A stretch of DNA of 64,000 nt from Paenibacillus sp. PastM-3 (GCF_029893965.1 NZ_JARXXP010000002.1:496001-560000); one strand, 5' to 3'; shown: positions 16,424-25,803, counted from the stretch's first letter. The notes: generated by a model from the sequence alone, not told the origin. Program-made: numbers and translations.

Positions 16424-18262
16424 ATGAAGGCCGTACAGACAACCATTAAGAAGCTTTACCGCAATTCACGAATCTCGCAGAAGCTGTTTCTGGCCTTCAG
16501 CCTGATGATTGCGATACCGGCCATTGTTATATCCTTTCTGTTCATCCGTACGCAGGAAGCCCAGCTGTATAAGGATGCCATGGCCGAGGGCAACAGTCAT
16601 GTGTCCCGTCTGGAGGGACAGCTGCGCAGCCGGCTGACCATGCTTGAGAACGCTTCCTCAACCGCACTGACGCAGAAAGGCTTCGTGGATTTTATCCACT
16701 CTGACATGCAGGCTGACGGTCTGCAGCTGGTAAAATTCCGGCAGAACCAGTATGAGCAGATGCATAATATCATCCAAAGCTACGATCTGGTCAGCCAGCT
16801 CAGCTTCTATGTTGACAACCCCGGCCTGCACGAAATATGGCCGGAGATTTACCGCTATGACCGGTTCTGGCCGCAGGATTACTGGATGACGCTGCGCGAG
16901 GAGAACGGGGCGGCTTTCCGCTTATTTTCCCTGCAGGAGGGCGAACACACTTTATCCTACTATAGACTGGTCCGGCTTCAGGGCAAGCAGAATGAACGGC
17001 CGACCATTATGGAGATCCGGGCCCGGCATAGCGCGATTTTCAGCGATTTACTGGAGGAGAGGGACGGCAGCTTTTTCTCCGTCGTTATGGACGGAAGCCA
17101 GCCTTCCCGCAGCGTATATAATGCCGCACATGCGTCAGCTCTCGTGGCAGACGGGCAGCTGGACGATATTCTGACCCGCGTCCACAGCCGGCTGGATGTG
17201 CTGCAGCATGATGAGCCCGTTCAGATCACTTCCGGCGATCAGACCTACTATGCCTTGTACCGGTACATCGCACCGCTGAACGCCTATATCGTCGACATCA
17301 CCTCCCATCAGGAGCTGATGAAGGGGCCGCGGAACTGGTATTTTCTTGTGGTGGCTATTACGCTATGCGTCCTGCTGATGATGATGGTGATGATCTCCTA
17401 TATGACCCGGCGGATCTTCCGCCGGCTGGAGATGGTGCTGGCCTCCATGCGTAAGGTGCGTCAGGGACAGCTGGATGCCAAGATTTATACCGGACTTAGC
17501 GATAGTGATTCCGGTGATGAAATTGATTATGTCGCTGTCAGCTATAACAGCATGCTGGACGAAATCCAGCGGCTGATGACCCAGGTGGTGGATAAGCAGC
17601 TGATCGCCAAAAATGCACAGCTCCATTCGCTGCATTCACAGATCAACTCCCACTTTCTGTACAACGCGCTGGAATCGATCCGGATGCGGGCGGAGGTAGA
17701 GCGGCAGCCGGCCATCGCCGGAGCGCTGGTATCGCTGGGCTCTCTGCTGCGCTACAGCATGCAGTGGCGCGGGGATACTGTCAGCCTCGGCGATGAGCTG
17801 TCCAACATTCACAGTTATATCCGCTTCATTAACTTTATGGAGGGCACAAGCTTTGAGCTTCGGGCCGACCTTCTGCCCGAGGTATTGCGCTACCCCATTC
17901 CCAAAATGTGCATGCAGCCCGTTGTCGAGAACGCCGTGCATCATGCGGCGCCGCCGGGAGGGAGCGTAGCGATCGAAATGAACGTAAGCGTGGAGAACAG
18001 CTTCATGCTGCTGATTGAGATTCGTGACAACGGCACCGGCATTGATCCGCAGACGCTCAGCCGCCTGCAGGAGGAGATGGCCGATGAGTCCGACCGGCCG
18101 ATTGTCGCCAGCCGCAACGGGCTGGGCCTGGCAAATGTGCATAAACGGCTGCAGCTGCATTACGGCAAAGGCAGCGGGCTTTCGATTGAGAGTGTACAGG
18201 GTGCTTACACCAGTGTCACCATACGTTTGCCTTGGGAGCAAGTCAATCTGGGAGGATGGTAG
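16424..18262 (+). CDS. Sensor histidine kinase, YesM family
   Basis: A 612-aa membrane sensor kinase. A first membrane segment lies near residues 18-40, a roughly 260-residue extracellular sensor follows, and a second segment lies near 303-325. HAMP comes next, then the HisKA_7TM-like/His_kinase motif SQINSHFLYNALESIRMRAE with the phospho-histidine. The ATPase domain has DNGTGIDPQTL and NGLGLANVHKRLQLHYG. ATG 16424 has GGAGG 7 nt upstream. It overlaps functionally with the next gene (3-bp gap) and probably senses extracellular oligosaccharide or the loaded binding protein. Confidence 0.93.
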   Translation: MKAVQTTIKKLYRNSRISQKLFLAFSLMIAIPAIVISFLFIRTQEAQLYKDAMAEGNSHVSRLEGQLRSRLTMLENASSTALTQKGFVDFIHSDMQADGLQLVKFRQNQYEQMHNIIQSYDLVSQLSFYVDNPGLHEIWPEIYRYDRFWPQDYWMTLREENGAAFRLFSLQEGEHTLSYYRLVRLQGKQNERPTIMEIRARHSAIFSDLLEERDGSFFSVVMDGSQPSRSVYNAAHASALVADGQLDDILTRVHSRLDVLQHDEPVQITSGDQTYYALYRYIAPLNAYIVDITSHQELMKGPRNWYFLVVAITLCVLLMMMVMISYMTRRIFRRLEMVLASMRKVRQGQLDAKIYTGLSDSDSGDEIDYVAVSYNSMLDEIQRLMTQVVDKQLIAKNAQLHSLHSQINSHFLYNALESIRMRAEVERQPAIAGALVSLGSLLRYSMQWRGDTVSLGDELSNIHSYIRFINFMEGTSFELRADLLPEVLRYPIPKMCMQPVVENAVHHAAPPGGSVAIEMNVSVENSFMLLIEIRDNGTGIDPQTLSRLQEEMADESDRPIVASRNGLGLANVHKRLQLHYGKGSGLSIESVQGAYTSVTIRLPWEQVNLGGW

Positions 18263-18265
18263 AAG

Positions 18266-19807
18266 TTGATGAACCTGCTGATTGTAGACGACCAGAAGCA
18301 TATCCGCGACGGGCTGCAGGCAATGGTGAGCCAGTTCCCGCAGCAGCCGGACAGTATCTATAGCGCCGCTAACGGTATTGAAGCCTTGCAGCTGCTCCGC
18401 CGGCACAGCATCCAGCTTGTCATTACTGACATCCGCATGCCCGATATGGACGGCCTTGAGCTGATGGCAAGGACCCGGGAGGAGCAGCTGACCGTCGATT
18501 ACCTGATTATCAGCGGCTACGGCGATTTTGCTTATGCCCAGAAGGCAATCGGCCTGGGAGCAAAGGGTTATCTGCTCAAGCCTGTGAACCGCGAGGACCT
18601 GCAGGCCTCGGTGGAGCATGTGTGGCAGGAGATCATGACCCGGCAGGCAATGTCCCGCGACATGGAGCAGCTGTCCCGGATGGCCCGGGAGGCGGACCGC
18701 AAGGAGCTGAGCCTGTACATGCAGGGCTCGGCCTACGACGAGGCGTGGACTTTCGGGACGGAGCAGCAGCACCCGGAGCTGTGGGCCAGCTACCGGCTGT
18801 GCCTGCTGAGCGAGGAGCGGCGGATTAACCAGCCGGGCGCGAGCAGCGCCCACAGCATGGAGTCGCTTGCCTACAGCGTGTACGGCAGCGAAGGCTGCCT
18901 CTGCTTGCAGCGCCGCCCGCATCTGATTCTGGCGGTAGACGCCGCCGCAGATACGGGTAAGCTGCCTGAGGCGCTCAAAGCTGCGCAGATCGCGGCGACA
19001 GCGGCCATAACCGGGCCGCAGCAGGGCTTAAAGGCGCTGCCCGCTGCCTACGCTGAGGTGCAGGAGCTATACAGGCACAGCTATCTGTTTCCTGAGCTGC
19101 GCTGCATCCTGCCGGAGAAAACCGCAGGGCTCATGCAGCAGTGGCAGCTCCCCCATGAGGAGCTGTACGCCCTGTTCCGCTTCATCGGAGCGGATAGCGG
19201 CAGCCGGATCGCCGAAGGCATCTCTATGCTTTTTCATAAAAATGTACTGCAGCGCTATCACATCAGTTATACGGAACGGCTGTGCCGGGCAGTGGTGCAG
19301 ATGCTGGAGGAGTACGAGTGGGTGATCCGCCCCTACATGGGCGAGGATGCGCTGGATATCGATCCGCTGCGCAATCTCTATGATCATCCCGGCATCCGCG
19401 AATATATTCAGGCGCTCCAGCAGCAGATGCTGCGGCTGAGCCAGTTCTATCACGAATTCAAGTGCAGCTACCGCAACTCCCAGGACCTGAACGAGGCGAT
19501 CCGCTTCATCCACGAGAATTACCACAAGCCGCTGGATCTGGCGATGGTGTCCAACCATGTGTCGCTGAACTATGCCTATTTCTCCAACCTGTTCAAGAAA
19601 AACGTCGGCAAGGGCTTCGCTGAATACCTGCGCGATGTCAGGCTGGATAAGGCGCGCCGTCTCCTGGCTGAGACGGAGTACAAGATCGTCGAGATCACGC
19701 CGCTGGTCGGCTACGAAAGCTACAAAAGCTTCACCCGCGCCTTCCGCGAGGTCATGGGCATGCAGCCCACGGAATACCGGCAGATGGTGCGGCGCAAGCA
19801 GGGGTAG
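18266..19807 (+). CDS. Response regulator with AraC DNA-binding domain, YesN family
   Basis: A 513-aa regulator. The receiver domain spans about 1-120, with the phospho-aspartate in VITDIRMPDMDGLEL and the conserved lysine in KGYLLKPVN. A roughly 270-residue middle region follows. A C-terminal AraC double HTH lies near 405-510 (HVSLNYAYFSNLFKKNVGKG, ETEYKIVEITPLVGYESYKS). Start may be TTG 18266 (10 nt after GGAGG) or ATG 18269. It likely activates the importer and GH16 genes. Confidence 0.93.
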   Translation: MMNLLIVDDQKHIRDGLQAMVSQFPQQPDSIYSAANGIEALQLLRRHSIQLVITDIRMPDMDGLELMARTREEQLTVDYLIISGYGDFAYAQKAIGLGAKGYLLKPVNREDLQASVEHVWQEIMTRQAMSRDMEQLSRMAREADRKELSLYMQGSAYDEAWTFGTEQQHPELWASYRLCLLSEERRINQPGASSAHSMESLAYSVYGSEGCLCLQRRPHLILAVDAAADTGKLPEALKAAQIAATAAITGPQQGLKALPAAYAEVQELYRHSYLFPELRCILPEKTAGLMQQWQLPHEELYALFRFIGADSGSRIAEGISMLFHKNVLQRYHISYTERLCRAVVQMLEEYEWVIRPYMGEDALDIDPLRNLYDHPGIREYIQALQQQMLRLSQFYHEFKCSYRNSQDLNEAIRFIHENYHKPLDLAMVSNHVSLNYAYFSNLFKKNVGKGFAEYLRDVRLDKARRLLAETEYKIVEITPLVGYESYKSFTRAFREVMGMQPTEYRQMVRRKQG

Positions 19808-19828
19808 CGGACGCTTTTCACGGAAAAA

Positions 19829-19871
19829 AGGCCTTACTCCAACGAAACGCTGGACTAAGGCCTTCTTTTTT
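19829..19871. terminator. Bidirectional terminator
   Basis: AAGGCCTTACTCCAAC pairs with GCTGGACTAAGGCCTT (two mismatches), flanked by A6 and T7. It lies between the converging response-regulator and MetE-like genes. Confidence 0.85.
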
Positions 19872-21039
19872 ATACAGACTGGGTCTGCCAATATTGCTTG
19901 GCGATCCGCTGTCCTTGATTGATTTTTGCCCATTGCTCGTCTTCTGTCAGTTCATTACCCCCGTCGCAGGAAGCAAATCCGCACTGATGGGAGAGGAACA
20001 GCCGGTCTTTATCAATAATCGTCGCTGCTTCATTCAGCAGTCTGACTACGCGCTCTTCATCATCAAGCGTATTCGTCTTGGAGGACAGCAGGCCGAGTAC
20101 AATCTCAGTTTCCGGGCGATCCTTGAAGACGGCGAGAGCCTCAAGCGAACCCGCGCGCTCATCATCCCACTCCAGGAAAAAGCGGTCATACTTCAGCTGC
20201 TTCAGGAACAGGTTGGCAATCTTAACGTACGAGCCCCCGCCCATGTTACGGGAATCATAATTCCCGCGGCAGTTGTGCGTCCACACCTTCAGCCCCAGGC
20301 TATGGCCGTAATCAATCACAGTGTTGTTAATATCAATGAATTCAGTAGCAAGCGCCTGTACTTCCTCCTGATTGATATTTTCGCCGGTATACGGGGAGTT
20401 CGGGTTATCATCTGCAAAAAGCTCCCACAGGCAGTCGTCGAACTGAATGATTTTGCCGCCTGTTGCCGCAAATTCGCCTACAAATTCCTTATACGCCTTA
20501 ATGAGGCCGTCCTTCAGTTCTTGTCTATTCTTATATACGGCATCCTTGCCGCCAATATTGTCAGACCAGGACAGCTCTCCAAAAATATGCGACGGTGATG
20601 GAACGCACAGCTTCGTTTCTCGGTCACCGGCATGCTCCTGGAATTCCTTGAATATTTTGATAAAATGATGATTCTTCCCGCTCAGCTCGCCTGTAATCCG
20701 CAGGCCGATATCTTTGCGTGTCTCGTACTTCGAAGTGCCGTCTGTATCCCGGAAAAAGTACCCGTGATCCGCGATATAACGCTCAACTCCTTCAAAGCCC
20801 CACACAAAATCCAGATGCCACATCGATTTCGAATACTCGCCGTCTGTGACTACCGACAGGCCGTGCTCGATTTCCTTCTTCACTACATCCTTAATCGCCG
20901 CAGCCTCACAACTCTCATAACCTGCAAAATCCTCATAAAACGGATAGCTGATATCATCCCGGTGCTCAATCTGCGTTTTATATTTTAACAGTTCCGATGG
21001 CCGTAACAGGCTGCCTACGATTTGAAATTTATTACACAT
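19870..21039 (-). CDS. MetE-core (YxjG/YxjH-like) methyltransferase family protein
   Basis: A 389-aa protein resembling the C-terminal catalytic barrel of cobalamin-independent methionine synthase, lacking the N-terminal half of full MetE. Seen features are the N-terminal VGSLLRPSELL, VVTDGEYSKSMWHLDFVWGF, and the probable zinc ligands in WTHNCRGNYDSRN and HQCGFASCDGG. It probably moves a methyl group to a thiol; the exact donor is unknown. It lies, oppositely oriented, inside the glucan locus. A second paralogue is at 59092-60186. No SAM riboswitch is seen in its 250-bp leader. Confidence 0.85.
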   Translation of the reverse strand: MCNKFQIVGSLLRPSELLKYKTQIEHRDDISYPFYEDFAGYESCEAAAIKDVVKKEIEHGLSVVTDGEYSKSMWHLDFVWGFEGVERYIADHGYFFRDTDGTSKYETRKDIGLRITGELSGKNHHFIKIFKEFQEHAGDRETKLCVPSPSHIFGELSWSDNIGGKDAVYKNRQELKDGLIKAYKEFVGEFAATGGKIIQFDDCLWELFADDNPNSPYTGENINQEEVQALATEFIDINNTVIDYGHSLGLKVWTHNCRGNYDSRNMGGGSYVKIANLFLKQLKYDRFFLEWDDERAGSLEALAVFKDRPETEIVLGLLSSKTNTLDDEERVVRLLNEAATIIDKDRLFLSHQCGFASCDGGNELTEDEQWAKINQGQRIAKQYWQTQSV

Positions 21040-21244
21040 TATAATTCCTCCTCCGTTATGCTCGCATCAAGTTCTTCGTGCTGTGATTGTAGCATGCGGC
21101 TGAGGCCGGGCGATAACACCTAAATGTCATATCTGGTTATAGGGAGGGGCTATAGCTCCCCAAAACCAAAATATTGGGCCTGTATATAAAATCCTGCACC
21201 TTTTTCCAGGCCAGCCCATTCGCTAGAATGAAGATGTACTTATT

Positions 21245-21258
21245 TGTAAGCGGTTTCC
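21245..21258 (+). promoter_or_regulatory. cre-like (CcpA) site upstream of secreted GH16
   Basis: TGTAAGCGGTTTCC matches 13 of 14 positions of the catabolite-responsive element TGNAARCGNWWWCA. It lies 33 bp before the start codon, where CcpA binding would repress. A LacI-family operator is an alternative. Confidence 0.55.
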
Positions 21259-21290
21259 AAAAGACCAGACTATTCTAAAGGAGGGCAAGT

Positions 21291-23927
21291 ATGAAACGAT
21301 TGAATATGGCTGAGCCCCGGTTCTCGCGTAAGGTTTGGAGTCTGTTTCTCGCTTTATTGATGTTATCGGGCATAGGATTGCTACCGGCCTCTAAGGTTCA
21401 GGCAGCGGCGACTACGGTAACGTCCATGGCTTATTTCTCGGCGGCAGACGGGCCGGTCATCTCCAAATCGGGTGTAGGACAAGCCAGCTACGGGTTTGTT
21501 ATGCCAATATTCAATGGCGGTGCTGCAACCTGGAATGATGTCTCCGGCGATGTTGGCGTCAAAGTGAAGAAAAATGGCAACTGGGTAGACATCGACAGCG
21601 CAGGCGGCTTCGTCTATAACCAGAACTGGGGGCACTGGAGTGATGGCGGTGCGAACGGCTACTGGTTCACTCTCAGCGCTACTACTGAAATTCAGCTCTA
21701 CTCCAAAGCCAACAGCAACGTTACGCTGAATTACACATTGGCGTTCCAGAATGTCAACACAGCGACCATAACGTCGATGGCTGCCACACAGGGGCCGGTG
21801 CTTACTGCAGGCTTTACTGGCAGTGCGGGCTTTACGTATCCGGTGTTCAACAATGATCCGAATCTCATCTACGCCGCTGTAGCCCAGGATCTGAAGCTGT
21901 CCGTCAAGCCGGTCAGCAGCAGCCAGTGGGTTAACATCGACAACAATGCGGCCAGCGGCTGGATCTATGACAGCAACTTCGGCCAGTTCACGGAAGGAGG
22001 CGGCGGCTACTGGTTCACAGTAACGGAATCCATTAACGTGAAGCTGGAATCCAAAACCTCCGGGGCCAGCCTGGTCTACACCATTAACTTCAATCAGCCG
22101 GTCCGTAACTCGTATGTGCTGTCCGCCTATGACAGTAATACGACTTACACAGCTGACAATAACGGCTCTATCGGCTTCCCGCTCCCGAAAATTGACGGAG
22201 GTGCGCCGATCGGCAGCGAGCTGGGCAAGTTCGTCTATCAGATTAAAAAAGCCGGCGTATGGGTCGATCTCAGCAGCTCCGCCCAAAGCGGATTTGTCTA
22301 TGCGGGTAACGGCTACAATAACATGTCCGCTGCCAACCAATGGGGCTACTGGGCTGACTATATCTACGGCCTGTGGTTCCAGCCCATTCAGGAGAACATG
22401 GAAATCCGCATCGGTTATCCGCTGAACGGACAGAGCGGCGGCAATGTCGGCAGCAACTATGTCTATTACAACTTTATCGGCAATCCTAATGCTCCCCGCC
22501 CGGATGAATCTGACCAGGAGGATATCGCTATCGGTACGCCAAGCGATCCGGCCATTGCCGGCATGAACCTCATCTGGCAGGACGAATTCAGCGGTACTGC
22601 GCTTGATACTAGCAAATGGAATTATGAGACCGGCTATTACATCAGCGACGACGTTAACAGCTGGGGCTGGGGCAACGCCGAACTGCAGCATTATACCAAC
22701 AGCACGCAGAACGTGTTCGTCTCGGGTGGACAGTTGAATATCCGCGCCCTGAACGACCACCGTTCGTTCCCGCAGGACCCTAACCGGTATGCGGAATATT
22801 CCTCCGGCAAAATCAACACCAAAGACAATCTGTCCCTCCAGTACGGCCGGGTAGATATCCGCGCCAAGCTGCCTACCGGTGACGGGATCTGGCCGGCGCT
22901 CTGGATGCTGCCTGAGGATGCCGCCTACGGCGCCTGGGCCGCTTCCGGCGAAATCGATATTATGGAAGCCAAAGGACGGCTCCCTGGCACAACCAGCGGC
23001 GCGATCCACTTCGGCGGACAGTGGCCGGTGAACCGTTACATCGCCGGCGAATATCACTTCCCGCAAGGGCAGACATTCGCGAACGATTACCATGTCTACA
23101 CGATGGTATGGGAAGAGGACAACATGAAGTGGTATGTGGATGGCAAGTTTTTCTTCAAAGTAACCCGTGAGCAGTGGTATTCGGTAGCCGCTCCGAACAA
23201 TCCGAATGCACCGTTCGACCAGCCGTTCTACCTGATCATGAACCTGGCAGTCGGCGGCCATTTTGACGGCGGCCGGGTACCGGCAGCGTCCGATATTCCG
23301 GCTACCATGCAAGTGGACTATGTACGCGTGTATAAGGAAGGCACCGGCGGCGGCAATCCGGGTAACCCCGGCAATGTTGCGGTCAGCGGAGTCACAGTGA
23401 CACCGTCCTCCCCGCAGATCGAAGTCGGGCAGAGCGTTCAGTTAGCTGCTAATGTCGCTCCTGCAAATGCTACTAACAAAGCAGTCAGCTGGTCCGTTTC
23501 CAACCCTGCGGTTGCTTCCGTTAACGCCAGCGGCAGCGTAACCGGACTCGCGGCGGGCACCGTCACAGTAACCGCTACAACCGCTGACGGCGGCAAAACG
23601 GCCTCCAGCACCATCACCGTCGTAACTCCGCCGCCTGTCACCGTAGTCATCGGCGACAGCGTACGCGGCCTGAAGAAGACCGGCAACAACCTGCAATTCT
23701 ACGTCAACGGCGCAACCTTCGCCGACCTGCATTACAAAATCAACGGCGGCGGCCAGCTCAATGTAGCCATGACCTCCACCGGCAACGGCAACTTTACCTA
23801 CCCTGTGCTGAACCTGCAGCAGGGCGACACGGTAGAGTACTTCTTCACCTATAACCCGGGCCAGGGAGCGCTCGATACACCTTGGCAGACTTATGTGCAT
23901 GGGGTGACGCAGGGGGTGCCGGAGTAA
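21291..23927 (+). CDS. Secreted multi-domain GH16 beta-1,3-glucanase
   Basis: An 878-aa extracellular glucanase. Signal peptide is residues 1-38 (ending ASKVQA). Three related roughly 110-residue modules follow (about 42-400), each with VDI or VDL near its middle and a Gly/Trp-rich WFT or WFQ end. The GH16 catalytic domain spans about 423-690 with ASGEIDIMEAKG (E554, D556, E559). A Big_2 Ig-like domain follows (about 698-785), then a C-terminal module (about 790-878, LHYKINGGGQLNVAM, DTVEYFFTYNPGQGALDTPW) resembling CBM56 beta-1,3-glucan binding. RBS AAAGGAGG. It would feed oligosaccharides to the importer encoded upstream. Confidence 0.93.
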   Translation: MKRLNMAEPRFSRKVWSLFLALLMLSGIGLLPASKVQAAATTVTSMAYFSAADGPVISKSGVGQASYGFVMPIFNGGAATWNDVSGDVGVKVKKNGNWVDIDSAGGFVYNQNWGHWSDGGANGYWFTLSATTEIQLYSKANSNVTLNYTLAFQNVNTATITSMAATQGPVLTAGFTGSAGFTYPVFNNDPNLIYAAVAQDLKLSVKPVSSSQWVNIDNNAASGWIYDSNFGQFTEGGGGYWFTVTESINVKLESKTSGASLVYTINFNQPVRNSYVLSAYDSNTTYTADNNGSIGFPLPKIDGGAPIGSELGKFVYQIKKAGVWVDLSSSAQSGFVYAGNGYNNMSAANQWGYWADYIYGLWFQPIQENMEIRIGYPLNGQSGGNVGSNYVYYNFIGNPNAPRPDESDQEDIAIGTPSDPAIAGMNLIWQDEFSGTALDTSKWNYETGYYISDDVNSWGWGNAELQHYTNSTQNVFVSGGQLNIRALNDHRSFPQDPNRYAEYSSGKINTKDNLSLQYGRVDIRAKLPTGDGIWPALWMLPEDAAYGAWAASGEIDIMEAKGRLPGTTSGAIHFGGQWPVNRYIAGEYHFPQGQTFANDYHVYTMVWEEDNMKWYVDGKFFFKVTREQWYSVAAPNNPNAPFDQPFYLIMNLAVGGHFDGGRVPAASDIPATMQVDYVRVYKEGTGGGNPGNPGNVAVSGVTVTPSSPQIEVGQSVQLAANVAPANATNKAVSWSVSNPAVASVNASGSVTGLAAGTVTVTATTADGGKTASSTITVVTPPPVTVVIGDSVRGLKKTGNNLQFYVNGATFADLHYKINGGGQLNVAMTSTGNGNFTYPVLNLQQGDTVEYFFTYNPGQGALDTPWQTYVHGVTQGVPE

Positions 23928-23950
23928 GGTCCGCAGCTATGGTATGAAAA

Positions 23951-23994
23951 AGACCTCAATTCCGCTCAGCAGAGCGTGTTGAGGTCTCTTTTTT
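23951..23994. terminator. Bidirectional terminator after secreted GH16
   Basis: AGACCTCAA / TTGAGGTCT with an inner CGCTC / GAGCG stem, then CTTTTTT. A-run on the other side also serves the converging kinase gene. Confidence 0.9.
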
Positions 23995-24526
23995 AGTTCT
24001 CAATAACCCATTCTCCTTCGCCCTTTGGCTCCTCGAAGCCGCTAAGAAAGGTATTTAACAGCTCCTCAGTGATCGTAAAAGCAGCATTCGCATCAAAACG
24101 CTCACTCCGGACCTTCAGCCGCCTCCGCAGCTCATCCGGATGCACCTTCAGGTAGATCAGCTTCCACTGGCCTCCCGCCTCTTCGATCAGCCGCTTATAC
24201 TTATCCCGTTCCGCCTTGCTCCAGAAGCTGGAGTCCACCACAGCCGGTTTATTCTCTTTAATACACTGTACAATCTGATTGTGCAGACTGAGATGCGCCT
24301 CATTCAGATACTCCCGGTACTTCTCGGCCGGATAGTCGATCCCGTACCGCCCATGAACCGCCCACACCTCTTCATCAATAGACAGGCGTGTGAAGCCGTA
24401 CGGCTCTATTTGCTGCGAAAAGGTCGTCTTGCCCGAGCCCGCTATCCCGCACATCAGCACAACCAAAGGCTTATCCGAATCATTGTCTGGGCCGAGCAGC
24501 TGTTCCAGGTCTGATTTTTGTAACAT
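23993..24526 (-). CDS. P-loop kinase (AAA_33/zeta-like)
   Basis: A 177-aa P-loop kinase with Walker A VLMCGIAGSGKTTFSQQIE and a short C-terminal lid rich in arginine (DELRRRLKVRSERFD). KPAVVDSSFWSKAERDKYKR resembles the substrate/lid region of AAA_33 and zeta-like kinases. The ATG start is 7-8 nt after AAGGAG. It follows the nucleotidyltransferase gene by 13 bp, so the two form an operon. Substrate is unknown; small-molecule or nucleotide kinase and zeta-type roles are all possible. Confidence 0.8.
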   Translation of the reverse strand: MLQKSDLEQLLGPDNDSDKPLVVLMCGIAGSGKTTFSQQIEPYGFTRLSIDEEVWAVHGRYGIDYPAEKYREYLNEAHLSLHNQIVQCIKENKPAVVDSSFWSKAERDKYKRLIEEAGGQWKLIYLKVHPDELRRRLKVRSERFDANAAFTITEELLNTFLSGFEEPKGEGEWVIEN

Positions 24527-24539
24527 TGTGTGTCACTCC

Positions 24540-25319
24540 TTATCTGGCAGTTAGCCTATGAACCAGGTTTCGTATCTCCGTGCTTAGTCTTGGATTGGCC
24601 GGATACACCGCTTCAATAAACTCTAAAATGCACAGTGCCGATTCCGGTACACGATCATATCCCTGCAACATACCGCCAAGCTTTTCGACAAAACCGGGGT
24701 ACCGCTTCTCTAAACGGCGCTCATTCCCGAAGGGATCGGGGAAGTAATCGACCTCCGGCTCCAGCAGATGAAGCACCGACAAAATCCGGTCGATCGCATG
24801 CCCCTGGATAAACCGCGCAGCAGATAGGCGCTCTCCCCTGGCATAACGGCCCAGTCCCACATACAGGTTGGTTAATGCTTCGTTCAGCGGAAAGTCCAGG
24901 GAATCACTCTTTTGACTCGGCAGCGGTCTGCGCGGTTTGGCAATGGCCGTGTTGCTGTACAGCGGATCCTTCCACACCACCCGGCCCTCCGTATAAGCGG
25001 CATCTGTCAGCTCCCGCTCCTCGAATATCGCGTATTCCCCATAAATCCCGTCCTCGAACAGGATTTTGCAGCCCACATCGGAGTTTTTAAAAGCATACGC
25101 AAGCGGATACGTCTCCTCCAGCCAATCCAGCCGGTCAATATACCTGTCCTTCTGCCCTGCTTCCACAATAACAAAAAAATCCAAATCCGAATACTCATCC
25201 ATCCGCATGAGCTCCACCCCCACTGACCCCACACCCAGCAGCAAAAGCGCCCCTCCCTTACGTCCGAGCGTCTCCCCAATCTCATCCAGCCTTTGTAAAA
25301 GCAACTCTGTCCGCAGCAC
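24540..25319 (-). CDS. Nucleotidyltransferase-fold protein
   Basis: A 259-aa protein of the DNA polymerase beta-like nucleotidyltransferase fold, similar in outline to aminoglycoside adenylyltransferases. The active-site motif is LLGVGSVGVELMRMDEYSDL followed by DFFVIVE, giving the G-S...S-D-L-D pattern. GTG 25319 is preferred because GGGAGGA lies 9 nt upstream; the longer in-frame start at 25367 would overlap a terminator. It is followed by the P-loop kinase. Substrate is unknown. Confidence 0.8.
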   Translation of the reverse strand: MLRTELLLQRLDEIGETLGRKGGALLLLGVGSVGVELMRMDEYSDLDFFVIVEAGQKDRYIDRLDWLEETYPLAYAFKNSDVGCKILFEDGIYGEYAIFEERELTDAAYTEGRVVWKDPLYSNTAIAKPRRPLPSQKSDSLDFPLNEALTNLYVGLGRYARGERLSAARFIQGHAIDRILSVLHLLEPEVDYFPDPFGNERRLEKRYPGFVEKLGGMLQGYDRVPESALCILEFIEAVYPANPRLSTEIRNLVHRLTAR

Positions 25320-25347
25320 GCTAATATTCCTCCCTATGTCGGAATGC

Positions 25348-25391
25348 AAAAAGGGCCCAACCCACACTTCTCAGCGAGGTTGAACCCTAAG
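25348..25391 (-). terminator. Terminator upstream of the nucleotidyltransferase gene
   Basis: AAGGGCCCAACC pairs with GGTTGAACCCTA (imperfect), followed on the minus strand by T5. It would end transcription of the broken gene upstream or attenuate read-through. Confidence 0.55.
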
Positions 25392-25392
25392 G

Positions 25393-25803
25393 TTACATTG
25401 CCTTTGATTTTCTAGAGTTAAAATAGCATTGGTTGGGGGTGGGTGTCAATTGATCATTACTTAGGGTGAAGTCAAAAAAACTATTTAATCGACCCTTTAG
25501 CTCGCCTTTAGCTCGAAAGTAATTAACCAAATTATGTACATCTATGTTGTGATGATGTAAATGCACCTTTTCAAATCCACTTAATCGCTCTGCATATGTT
25601 TTATCCGGATTACCATAATGAAAATGAAATTCGTTTTTTTCAACCAATGATTTCTTATTCTTTTCCAAAAAGACTTCTTTCAAATCTAGATAATTGCGAG
25701 GAATATCACTTGGAACTTCCTTAAGGAATGGAATGAGCCATTTATTTTGATCATTAGATTCTTCATTATCTTTATAAACCGCAATTAAGTTTATAACCTG
25801 ATA
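25393..25803 (-). pseudogene. Degraded AT-rich gene of unknown family
   Basis: A reading frame is open from 25803 to the stop at 25393 but has no ATG; the first usable start is TTG 25683. In another frame just upstream, an ATG near 25847 opens MKRINNQPLETIDRLLI and then stops, as if one base change had split a longer gene. The protein is charged and His-rich in the middle (HLHHHNIDVHNLVNYF). I recognise no family. The sequence is more AT-rich than its neighbours, suggesting acquired DNA. Confidence 0.45.

Noticed and set aside
17636..18922. A 428-codon minus-strand open frame across the kinase/regulator junction
   Set aside because: Opposite two unmistakable genes (histidine kinase, response regulator); the His/Leu/Gln-rich product is typical of an antisense shadow in GC-rich DNA.
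21040..21290. Possible SAM riboswitch upstream of the MetE-like gene
   Set aside because: The leader is only about 250 bp shared with a divergent promoter and shows none of the S-box helices or a terminator; nothing supports it.
21381..23312. A 643-codon minus-strand open frame opposite the secreted GH16
   Set aside because: It is the mirror of a gene with a clear signal peptide and GH16 motifs; its product is low in recognisable domains and no RBS or promoter supports it.
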